This document shows, piece by piece, positions 1-5,843 of a stretch of 11,365 bases of DNA; the first letter of the stretch is position 1, and every line of letters begins with the position of its first letter. The notes under the pieces are model-generated. The model was given only the letters and a program-made list of their open reading frames with translations, was not told the origin of the DNA and ran no database searches. This DNA comes from DATBAK01 sp036787815 (lineage in GTDB: Bacteria; Actinomycetota; Acidimicrobiia; IMCC26256; PALSA-610), in contig DAIQOP010000123.1 in the NCBI GenBank assembly GCA_036787815.1, positions 1-11,365 on the forward strand, in the 5' to 3' direction. A program made the translations under genes and the position numbers.

Positions 1-795
1 GCCGGGGGTTCCAGACCGTGTCCCTCGAGGTACGCCTCGGCCGACCCGTAGCGGGCCCGCATCCCGGCGAGAAGGTTGCGCATCACGGCGACCTCGGCGG
101 CGAGGAACGCGTCGCTCACCTCGACCAGTGTCCCCTCGGCGGCGGCTTGGGCGCGATGGCGGGCGAGGAGCTCGTTGTAGAGGCCGAAGTTGCGCTGCCG
201 CCGCACGTNNNNNNNNNNCCGCGTCGAAGCGACGCAACCAACACTCCAACGTGCGCGCGTAGTCGGCGGCGATGGTCTCGTCGTCGACGCCGAGGAGCGA
301 CAGCAGGAGGGCCGCGACCAGCCCGGTGCGGTCCTTGCCGGCCGCGCAGTGGAACACGATCGGATGCGTCGTCTCGTCGGCGAGCACGCGCAGCACGCCC
401 ACGAAACGATCCGCGTAGCGCTCCAGCATGATCAGGTAGATCTCGTCGAGCGACATCGTCGACGGGTCGGGGGCATCGGGCGGCCGCTCGACGCGGTCGG
501 CTCGGGTCTCGTCGGCGATGGGCAGGTGGTGCACGACCACACCGTGCGAACCGAGGGGCCCGTGACCGTAGATCTCGACCTCGTGGCCGGCCCGGAGGTC
601 GACCACCGTCACGACTCCGAGCTCGTCGACGATGTGGCGCACGTCGGATTCGCTCAGGCGCGAGAGCGAGTCGCTGCGGAACACCCGGCCCCGGCGCAAG
701 CGGTTCGAGCCGGCGGCGTAGCCACCGAGATCACGGAAGTTGGCGGGGCCGTCGAGCATCACCCGACGCCGGTTCTCGGCGGTCACGGCGCCCAT
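1..795 (-). CDS. Protein-tyrosine phosphatase (Y_phosphatase3-like), 3' end off window, broken by assembly gap
   Basis: Predicted cysteine-dependent phosphatase hydrolysing phosphotyrosine or a similar phosphoester, probably cytoplasmic because no signal peptide is seen. Reading from the ATG at 795, residues 18-25 (ANFRDLGG) are the usual N-terminal signature of the bacterial family. Residues 149-158 (HCAAGKDRTG) are the CX5R P-loop, with Cys150 as nucleophile and Arg156 as phosphate binder. After the N run the reading resumes one frame over, with codons starting at 206. That part contains RARYGSAEAYL, typical of the family's C-terminal helix. The frame break is explained if the true gap is a multiple of three rather than 10 bases. 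About 65 residues follow the gap before the window edge, so the protein is near the expected 260-280 residues. No clear Shine-Dalgarno precedes 795; Met13 (ATG at 759) is an alternative start. The 36-residue gene at 863 diverges from it. Family confident, physiological substrate unknown. Confidence 0.85.
   Translation of the reverse strand, partial: MGAVTAENRRRVMLDGPANFRDLGGYAAGSNRLRRGRVFRSDSLSRLSESDVRHIVDELGVVTVVDLRAGHEVEIYGHGPLGSHGVVVHHLPIADETRADRVERPPDAPDPSTMSLDEIYLIMLERYADRFVGVLRVLADETTHPIVFHCAAGKDRTGLVAALLLSLLGVDDETIAADYARTLECWLRRFDAXXXXRAAAAQLRPLQRAPRPPSRPSRRRGDTGRGERRVPRRRGRRDAQPSRRDAGPLRVGRGVPRGTRSGTPG
209..218. other. Assembly gap of ten Ns
   Basis: Ten consecutive Ns lie inside the phosphatase gene. 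The coding frame on the left (codons starting at 206 on the minus strand) and on the right (codons ending at 220, one base left over at 219) fit together only if the missing length is divisible by three. Ten is therefore a placeholder length. The gene itself need not be a pseudogene. Confidence 0.95.
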
Positions 796-825
796 GTTCG
801 CACGCGCCGCCGGCAGGGCAGCTGG

Positions 826-831
826 TACCGT
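826..831 (+). promoter_or_regulatory. Possible -10 box for the 36-residue gene
   Basis: TACCGT fits the TANNNT pattern of actinobacterial -10 elements and sits 20 bases before the GAGGAG ribosome site at 851-856. No -35 match is seen at the usual distance. A 7-bp inverted repeat, TGTTCGC at 795-801 and GCGAACA at 834-840, brackets this divergent promoter region. The call is tentative. Confidence 0.25.
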
Positions 832-862
832 GCGCGAACACCCCGGACGCGAGGAGCCCCCG

Positions 863-973
863 ATGCCGAACAAGGCCCCGCAGAAGAACGACAGCAAGAA
901 GCCCGGAAAGTCGCTCAAAGAGAAGCGGGCCGACAAGAAGGCGAAGAAGGACTCCAAGCGCACCGGCTTCTGA
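863..973 (+). CDS. Small lysine-rich conserved-looking protein, 36 residues
   Basis: A 36-codon gene with a good GAGGAG Shine-Dalgarno at 851-856, six bases before the ATG. The product is extremely basic: lysine and arginine make up well over a third of it, concentrated in the core SLKEKRADKKAKKD (residues 17-30). There is no cysteine, no membrane segment and no signal peptide. Short proteins with a SLKEKR-type core occur beside many actinobacterial genes, to my recollection, without an assigned function. Such composition would suit binding to RNA, DNA or ribosomes, but this is inference only. It is divergent from the phosphatase and lies 24 bases upstream of the monooxygenase, with which it could be co-transcribed. 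I consider it real because of the ribosome site, the clean start and stop, and a composition unlike random high-GC frames, which are arginine-rich rather than lysine-rich. Confidence 0.7.
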   Translation: MPNKAPQKNDSKKPGKSLKEKRADKKAKKDSKRTGF

Positions 974-997
974 GCACCGCGGTTCGGCGATGCCAAG

Positions 998-2965
998 ATG
1001 CCCCCCGTGACTGACATCGCGGCCTTCACGTCGAGCCCGTTCGTCGGAGCGATCGAACCGATCACCGAGACCGACGACGAGATCCGGAGCCATCTCGGCA
1101 GCGCCGAGCTCCCTCCGCTGCTTCCTGCCCTCGCCTATCTCACGGGCGATCTCTCGTTGCTGCGCGACGACCTCAGGCCCGAGCCGCTCCTCATCGGCAT
1201 GCCGCAGGGCGGGCTCGACGACGGCCAGCAGGCATCCGTGCGCGCGCTCGCGCTCGAGGCGCTCGTGCGGTTCCGCGACGGCGGCTGCCGCCCGGCACCG
1301 TTGCCGAGCGACGAGCAGCTGCTGCGCATCATGGAGTACGCGGTCGGCGGTGCGGACATGGCCCCGTACCTGCCGTTGCTCGAGGAGGAGCTCGCGTTCC
1401 GCGGCGAAGACCGCCGCGCGCCCACGTGGAACAAGGCCGACGTCGCACCCGACGTCGCGTTCGAGGTCGTCGTGATCGGTGCGGGCATGTCGGGCATCCT
1501 CGCCGGGCACCGTCTGCAGCAGGCCGGTGTGCCCTTCGTGATCATCGAGAAGGACACCGACGTCGGCGGCACCTGGCTGGAGAACACCTATCCCGGCTGC
1601 CGAGTCGACAACCCGAACCACAACTACAGCTACTCGTTCGCGCAGCGCCACGATTGGCCGCTCCACTTCTCGACCCAAGACGTGCTCCTCGACTACTTCA
1701 CGCGTTGCGCCGACGTGTTCGGTCTGCGCGAGCACATCCGTTTCGGTACCGAGGTGGTGTCCGCGACGTGGTCCGACTCCGACCTCACGTGGACGGTCAC
1801 GACGCGCGGCAGCGACGGCCGCGAAGACGCGATCAACGCGAACGCGGTGATCAGCGCGGTCGGACAGCTGAACCGCCCGCTCCTCCCCGACATCCCGGGA
1901 CGCGACTCGTTCGCGGGCCCCGCGTTCCATTCCGCGCGCTGGGACGCCGACGTCGATCTGCGCGGCAAGCGCGTCGCGGTGATCGGCACGGGCGCGAGCG
2001 CGGTGCAGTTCGTGCCCGAGATCGCGCCCGCCGTCGGCGAGCTGCTCGTCTTCCAGCGCACGCCGCCATGGCTCGGCGAGACGCCCGAATACCACGACCC
2101 GGTCGAGCCGGGTCTGCAATGGCTGTACTCGCACGTGCCTTCCTACAGCGAGTGGAACCGCTTCTGGATCTTCTGGAAGATGGGCGACGGCGTGCTCCAG
2201 GGCGTGCGGGTCGACCCGGCGTGGGAACCGAAGCGCACGTCGGTCAGCGTCGTGAACGACTTCCTGCGCATGATGCTCACCGAGTACCTCACGGCCCAGT
2301 TCGCGGGGCACCCCGACCTGCTCGAAGCCGTGGTGCCGAGCTACCCGCCGGGTGCCAAGCGCATGCTGCGCGACAACGGCGTGTGGGCGGGCGCGCTCAC
2401 GCGCGACAACGTGCGGCTCGTCACCGACTCGATCCGCGAGATCACGCCCACCGGCATCGTCACCGCCGACGGCGAGACCCACGACGTCGACGTGATCGTG
2501 TACGGCACCGGGTTCCAGGCCTCGAAGTTCCTCACCCCGATGACCGTGACGGGACGCGGCGGCATCGACCTCCACGAGCAGTGGAACGGCGATGCGCGGG
2601 CGTACCTCGGGCTCACGATCCCCGGGTTCCCCAACCTGTTCTGCCTCTACGGCCCGAACACCAACATCGTCATCAACGGCAGCATCATCTACTTCTCGGA
2701 GTGCGGTGTCCGGTACGTGCTCGAGTGCATCGGCGCGCTGCTGCGCGACGGGCACGCCGCGCTCGACGTGCGCCGCGACGTGTTCGATCGCTTCACCGAG
2801 GCGGTCGACGCCGAGAACGCGCTCATGGCGTGGGGGGCCTCCGACGTGAGCAGCTGGTACAAGAACGAGCACGGTCACGTGGCCCAGAACTGGCCCTTTA
2901 CCCTCCTCGAGTACTGGCAGCGCACCCTCGCGCTCGACCCCGACGAGTACGAGTTCCTGGGCTGA
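998..2965 (+). CDS. Type I Baeyer-Villiger monooxygenase, 4-hydroxyacetophenone monooxygenase-like
   Basis: FAD- and NADPH-dependent enzyme that inserts oxygen next to a carbonyl, turning a ketone into an ester or lactone; cytoplasmic. Residues 161-166 (GAGMSG) form the FAD-binding Rossmann motif, followed by the GGTW and YPGCRVD segments typical of the family. Residues 305-316 (FAGPAFHSARWD) match the Baeyer-Villiger fingerprint FxGxxxHxxxW(P/D) exactly. Residues 330-335 (GTGASA) are the NADPH-binding second Rossmann motif. About 150 residues precede the first Rossmann fold, and total length is 655, as in 4-hydroxyacetophenone monooxygenase (about 640) and unlike the shorter cyclohexanone type. 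The start is uncertain: ATG 998 lacks a good ribosome site, and GTG 1007, three codons on, is possible. The stop lies four bases from the stop of the convergent ArsR gene. The substrate cannot be told from sequence. Confidence 0.92.
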   Translation: MPPVTDIAAFTSSPFVGAIEPITETDDEIRSHLGSAELPPLLPALAYLTGDLSLLRDDLRPEPLLIGMPQGGLDDGQQASVRALALEALVRFRDGGCRPAPLPSDEQLLRIMEYAVGGADMAPYLPLLEEELAFRGEDRRAPTWNKADVAPDVAFEVVVIGAGMSGILAGHRLQQAGVPFVIIEKDTDVGGTWLENTYPGCRVDNPNHNYSYSFAQRHDWPLHFSTQDVLLDYFTRCADVFGLREHIRFGTEVVSATWSDSDLTWTVTTRGSDGREDAINANAVISAVGQLNRPLLPDIPGRDSFAGPAFHSARWDADVDLRGKRVAVIGTGASAVQFVPEIAPAVGELLVFQRTPPWLGETPEYHDPVEPGLQWLYSHVPSYSEWNRFWIFWKMGDGVLQGVRVDPAWEPKRTSVSVVNDFLRMMLTEYLTAQFAGHPDLLEAVVPSYPPGAKRMLRDNGVWAGALTRDNVRLVTDSIREITPTGIVTADGETHDVDVIVYGTGFQASKFLTPMTVTGRGGIDLHEQWNGDARAYLGLTIPGFPNLFCLYGPNTNIVINGSIIYFSECGVRYVLECIGALLRDGHAALDVRRDVFDRFTEAVDAENALMAWGASDVSSWYKNEHGHVAQNWPFTLLEYWQRTLALDPDEYEFLG

Positions 2966-2969
2966 CGGC

Positions 2970-3272
2970 TCACGCCGGCGTCGTCACACCGTCGGTCAGC
3001 ACGCGACGCGCGCCGCTCCAGATGCGGTCGATCCACGCGCGCAGGCCGGCGACCCCGACGGGATCGAGCTCGTAGAGCCGGCGGTTGCCGACGGGCCGGT
3101 CGACGACGAGGCCCGCGGCCTTCAGCACCTTCAGGTGCTGCGACACGGCGGGGCGGCTGACGGGGAGCCCCGCAGCCAACTCGCCCACGGCCAGCGGACC
3201 GGCGGCCAGGCGTTCGCACACCGCCCGTCGGGTCGGATCTCCGAGCGCATCCAGGACTTGGTTCGTTGCCAC
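2970..3272 (-). CDS. ArsR/SmtB-family winged-helix transcriptional repressor
   Basis: A 100-residue DNA-binding regulator. Residues 6-16 (VLDALGDPTRR) are the standard start of the family. The helix-turn-helix spans about residues 28-50, with the recognition helix in SRPAVSQHLKVL (39-50). The beta-wing follows at about 56-69 (VVDRPVGNRRLYEL). The C-terminal RAWIDRIW stretch is typical of the metal-independent subgroup. The only cysteine is Cys19 and there is no CxC metal motif, so metal sensing is unlikely. The start is GTG at 3272, since no in-frame ATG precedes the conserved start of the fold. No Shine-Dalgarno is present, and the promoter geometry predicts transcription starting at or within a base of the GTG. 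The gene probably represses itself through the palindrome at 3277-3294. In many genomes this subgroup sits before an SRPBCC/AHSA1 gene; none is here. The convergent monooxygenase and the divergent CAP gene are its neighbours. Confidence 0.92.
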   Translation of the reverse strand: MATNQVLDALGDPTRRAVCERLAAGPLAVGELAAGLPVSRPAVSQHLKVLKAAGLVVDRPVGNRRLYELDPVGVAGLRAWIDRIWSGARRVLTDGVTTPA

Positions 3273-3276
3273 TTAC

Positions 3277-3294
3277 GGTAAGCTACAGCTTACC
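3277..3294. promoter_or_regulatory. Perfect 18-bp palindromic operator, probable ArsR binding site
   Basis: GGTAAGCT-AC-AGCTTACC: two perfect 8-bp arms with a 2-bp centre. It covers the whole -10 box of the ArsR promoter and ends five bases before the GTG start. Size, symmetry and position fit an autorepression operator for a dimeric winged-helix protein. It also lies about 120 bases upstream of the divergent CAP gene, so it might influence that gene too. Confidence 0.7.
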
Positions 3295-3308
3295 TACCCT
3301 CCCGTCAA
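3280..3308 (-). promoter_or_regulatory. Leaderless sigma-70-type promoter of the ArsR gene
   Basis: On the minus strand TTGACG (3308-3303) is a five-of-six -35 match. It is followed after exactly 17 bases by TAGCTT (3285-3280), a TANNNT -10 box. Seven more bases lead to the GTG at 3272, so transcription would start at the initiation codon and give a leaderless mRNA. This explains the missing ribosome site. Confidence 0.7.
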
Positions 3309-3358
3309 CCGGTCTTTTCCAGGGCTCCCCGCGCTCGGCTGTCAAGGTCACGGCCGAC

Positions 3359-3413
3359 CGAGCCGAATCCAAAGGTGGGAGTGGGAAAAGCCACCAAGGC
3401 TCGAGAGGTTGGT
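3359..3413 (+). promoter_or_regulatory. Structured leader of the CAP-protein gene with competing hairpins
   Basis: The 55 bases before the ATG can pair in two exclusive ways. State one: an outer stem CGAGCC (3359-3364) with GGCTCG (3398-3403), enclosing GGTGG (3374-3378) with CCACC (3391-3395), which leaves the ribosome site GAGAGG (3403-3408) nearly free. State two: ACCAA (3393-3397) with TTGGT (3409-3413), placing the ribosome site in an 11-base loop that abuts the ATG. The stretch AAAGCCACC resembles part of the c-di-GMP-I riboswitch core, but the rest of that consensus is absent. I therefore call a possible RNA switch without a ligand. Pairings are read directly; regulation is inferred. 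Confidence 0.35.
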
Positions 3414-4640
3414 ATGAAACGCATCGCACTGGGAATGCTGCTGGTCGGCGCGCTCTGCGGAGCGCCCTCGGTGGTCTCGGCATCGGTCGGCGGCATCGCC
3501 GGCGGAGGCACGGCAGTGGTCGGGGCGACCTCGACCCCCGACGGCCAGGCCGGCTGGACGGTCACCGCCGGCGGATCCGTCCGCACGACGGGAACCGCGC
3601 ACAACTACGGCGACCTCTCGCGTGTCGCGCTGCACGCGCCGATCGTCTCGATCGCCGCGGTACCGACGGGGACCGGCTACTGGGTGCTCGGCGCCGACGG
3701 CGGCGTGTTCAGCTTCGGGAGCGCATCGTTCTACGGCTCGACCGGGAACCGCCACCTGAACCAGCCGATCGTCGGCATGGCGACCACCGCGTCGGGGCAC
3801 GGCTACTGGCTCGTCGCCCGTGACGGCGGGATCTTCGCCTTCGGTGACGCGAAGTTCTACGGCTCCACCGGCGGCATCCACCTGAACCAGCAGATCGTCG
3901 GCATGACGACCCGGCCGTCCGTCAAGGGCTACTGGCTCGTCGCGTCCGACGGCGGCATCTTCTCGTTCGGCGCCGCGCGCTTCGAGGGCTCGACCGGGGC
4001 CCTGCACCTCGTGCAGCCGGTCCGGGCGATGGCCGCGACGCACACCGGCCGCGGGTACTGGCTCGTCGCGTCCGACGGCGGGATCTTCGCCTTCGGCGAC
4101 GCGCCGTTCTACGGCTCGACCGCGGGATCGTGCGTCGGGGTCGTCGGGATCATCCCCACCACGAAGGGCTACATCATCGCCGGTGCCGACGGATCGCTGC
4201 GCCAGATGAGCGCCGACACCGCGCAGGCCGCGGCGATGCCCAGCTCGTGCCCGACCAGCTCGTGCCCGGCGTCGTACGCCGAACAGGTCGTGGCGGGCGT
4301 CAACGCGCAACGCGCCGCAGCCGGCCTGCCGGGTCTGCACGCGCAGAGCCAGCTCATGTGGGCGGCCAACCGCCGCAGCGTGATCCAGGCAGCCAGCAAC
4401 TCGATGAACCACGACGGTTGGGATTCGGTGGTCCGCGCCTCGGGCTACCCGGCCGGTTGGTGGGGCGAGAACGTGGCGTTCGGGTACACCTCCCCCACCG
4501 CGGTCATGTCCGGGTGGATGGGCAGCCCCGACCACCGCGCCAACATCCTGAGCCCGCACTACACCGACATCGGTGTGGGGTGTGCCTACAGCCGCGGACA
4601 CGTGGCGTACTGGACCCAGGACTTCGGCAGCCCCTCCTGA
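3414..4640 (+). CDS. Secreted CAP/SCP-domain protein with six 42-residue GYW repeats
   Basis: A 408-residue exported protein. Residues 1-23 form a signal peptide (MKRIALGMLLVGALCG core, cleavage expected after VVSA). Residues about 46-257 contain six repeats spaced 42 residues apart: a degenerate copy at 46, clear copies with GYW at 88, 130, 172 and 214, and a closing GYI copy at 252 after 38 residues. The consensus is GYWLVASDGGIFxFGDAxFYGSTG followed by HLNQPIVGM. Such repeats may form a beta-propeller-like solenoid. After a linker with Cys279 and Cys284, residues 288-405 are a CAP (SCP/PR-1) domain like bacterial YkwD, with His333 (MNHDG), Glu352 (GENVA), His374 (SPDHRANIL) and GVGC at 387-390. 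The start at ATG 3414 is chosen over an upstream in-frame GTG (3375) because GAGAGG (3403-3408) precedes it and the signal peptide begins there. Likely acts at the cell surface; the exact activity of bacterial CAP domains is unsettled. Confidence 0.9.
   Translation: MKRIALGMLLVGALCGAPSVVSASVGGIAGGGTAVVGATSTPDGQAGWTVTAGGSVRTTGTAHNYGDLSRVALHAPIVSIAAVPTGTGYWVLGADGGVFSFGSASFYGSTGNRHLNQPIVGMATTASGHGYWLVARDGGIFAFGDAKFYGSTGGIHLNQQIVGMTTRPSVKGYWLVASDGGIFSFGAARFEGSTGALHLVQPVRAMAATHTGRGYWLVASDGGIFAFGDAPFYGSTAGSCVGVVGIIPTTKGYIIAGADGSLRQMSADTAQAAAMPSSCPTSSCPASYAEQVVAGVNAQRAAAGLPGLHAQSQLMWAANRRSVIQAASNSMNHDGWDSVVRASGYPAGWWGENVAFGYTSPTAVMSGWMGSPDHRANILSPHYTDIGVGCAYSRGHVAYWTQDFGSPS
3549..4178 (+). repeat. 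Tandem in-gene repeat, 126-bp period
   Basis: The coding repeats of the CAP protein are also visible as DNA repeats of 126 bp. Copies 3 and 4 (from about 3927 and 4053) are nearly identical over the GYWLVASDGGIF part. The outer copies are more diverged, which suggests growth by duplication from the middle. Unequal crossing-over or assembly collapse could change copy number here. Confidence 0.8.
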
Positions 4641-4651
4641 GCACGCGAACC

Positions 4652-4694
4652 GAGCCGGGGTGTCGCGCACCAGTGCGCGACACCCCGGCTCTTT
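4652..4694 (+). terminator. Rho-independent-type terminator of the CAP gene
   Basis: A perfect 18-bp inverted repeat: the left arm 4652-4669 begins GAGCCGGGGTG, the loop is CCAG (4670-4673), and the right arm is 4674-4691. Only three T residues follow, at 4692-4694. The stem starts 12 bases after the CAP stop and isolates that gene from the oxidoreductase downstream. A short T tract is usual in high-GC actinobacteria. Confidence 0.85.
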
Positions 4695-4737
4695 CGCGTG
4701 TAGCCGTGGTCCCCGCGCCGGCGACGCCGGAGGCCGC

Positions 4738-4743
4738 TAGGTT
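4738..4743 (+). promoter_or_regulatory. Possible -10 box giving a leaderless oxidoreductase mRNA
   Basis: TAGGTT ends eight bases before the ATG at 4752, which would put the transcription start at or next to the initiation codon. This is nearly the geometry of the ArsR promoter (TAGCTT, seven bases). A GGAGG at 4729-4733 is too far away to act as a ribosome site. No convincing -35 box is seen. Confidence 0.4.
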
Positions 4744-4751
4744 CGGGCGTC

Positions 4752-5843
4752 ATGGAACCGCTCAACGAGCTCGGCTTCTACACGCTCGCCGGACATTCCA
4801 ACTCGCCGCGCGATCTCGTCGATGAGGTGCGCGTCGCGGAGGAGCTGGGGCTCGGGAGCGCGTTCGTGTCCGAGCGCTTCAACGTCAAGGACGCCGCCGT
4901 GCTGTCGGGCGCCGTCGGCGCGGTGAGCACGACGCTCGGCATCGCCACCGCGGCGACGAACCACAACACCCGCCATCCGCTCGTCACCGCGACGCTCGCG
5001 ACCACGATGCACCGGATGACCGGAGGGCGCTTCGCTCTGGGTCTGGGTCGCGGGTTCGACGCGCTCTTCGACGTGATCGGTCTACCGCGCGTCACGATGG
5101 CCCAGCTCGAAGACTTCGCCGGGATCATGCGTCGCCTCTGGCACGGCGAGATGGTGATCGGACACGACGGCCCGGCCGGGAAGTTCACCTTCCTCAGTCA
5201 GGACACCGCGTTCGACGAAGACATCCCGATCATGCTCGTGGCCCTGGGCGAGAAGACCCTCGAGCTCGCGGGCCGGATCGCCGACGGCGTCGTGCTCCAT
5301 ACGTTCTTCACCGACGAGACGCTCCAACGCTCGGTCGCCGCGGTCCGCCGCGGCGCCGAGCAGGCGGGTCGCGACCCGGCGGCCGTGCGGGTGTGGTCGG
5401 TGCTTGCGACGGTCGGTGATCACATCGACGAAGACCTGCGGCTCCGCAAGCTCGTCGGGCGGTTCGCGACGTACCTCCAGGGTTACGGCGATCTCCTCGT
5501 CTCGGTGAACGGCTGGGACCCTGCGGTGCTGGCGCGCTTCCGCGCCGACGACCTGGTGCAGGGCTTCCCCGGCGCGTTCGACGCGGTTGCCGATCGCGGG
5601 CAGCTCGAGCACCTCGCGACACTGGTCCCGCCCGAATGGTTGGCCGCGTCGGCCACCGGTTCGCCCGATCGTTGCGCGGCCCGCGTGCTCGACCAGTTCG
5701 CGGCCGGCGCCGACGGCGTGATCCTCCACGGCGCAACACCCACCGAGCTCGCGCCGATCGTCGCGGCGTACCGCGACCTCCGGCCGGCCGGCCGCTTCGA
5801 TCACTGGCCCGCCAACCCCGGACGACCGAGGAGCATCGGATGA
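4752..5843 (+). CDS. LLM-class (luciferase-like) F420-dependent oxidoreductase
   Basis: A 363-residue TIM-barrel flavin/deazaflavin oxidoreductase of the bacterial luciferase-like superfamily, cytoplasmic. The opening NELGFYTLAG (residues 5-14) followed by DEVRVAEELGLGSAFVSERF is characteristic of the mycobacterial F420-dependent subfamily that I recall as TIGR03857 (MSMEG_2249 type). Residues 90-102 (TGGRFALGLGRGF) match the conserved superfamily strand-loop, and ADGVVLHTFFTD at 177-188 is the late barrel strand. F420 rather than FMN as cofactor is inferred from the subfamily and the host group. No ribosome site lies close to the ATG, consistent with leaderless initiation from the -10 candidate at 4738. 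The stop codon overlaps the next start by ATGA (5840-5843), so the YqeY gene is translationally coupled. Substrate unknown. Confidence 0.88.
   Translation: MEPLNELGFYTLAGHSNSPRDLVDEVRVAEELGLGSAFVSERFNVKDAAVLSGAVGAVSTTLGIATAATNHNTRHPLVTATLATTMHRMTGGRFALGLGRGFDALFDVIGLPRVTMAQLEDFAGIMRRLWHGEMVIGHDGPAGKFTFLSQDTAFDEDIPIMLVALGEKTLELAGRIADGVVLHTFFTDETLQRSVAAVRRGAEQAGRDPAAVRVWSVLATVGDHIDEDLRLRKLVGRFATYLQGYGDLLVSVNGWDPAVLARFRADDLVQGFPGAFDAVADRGQLEHLATLVPPEWLAASATGSPDRCAARVLDQFAAGADGVILHGATPTELAPIVAAYRDLRPAGRFDHWPANPGRPRSIG

Noticed and set aside
731..2878. 715-residue open frame antisense to the monooxygenase
   Set aside because: Composition rich in Arg, Val, Asp and His with no domain, as expected for the shadow of a high-GC gene; the plus-strand monooxygenase has exact family motifs.
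3330..3366. Inverted repeat GCTCGG / CCGAGC upstream of the CAP gene
   Set aside because: Six-bp arms with a 19-base loop in GC-rich DNA are easily found by chance, and the right arm is used by a better pairing downstream.
3362..3413. c-di-AMP (ydaO-type) or c-di-GMP-I riboswitch upstream of the CAP gene
   Set aside because: GCCGAATCC and AAAGCCACC resemble short parts of those motifs, but only about 50 bases remain before the ATG and the other conserved segments are missing.
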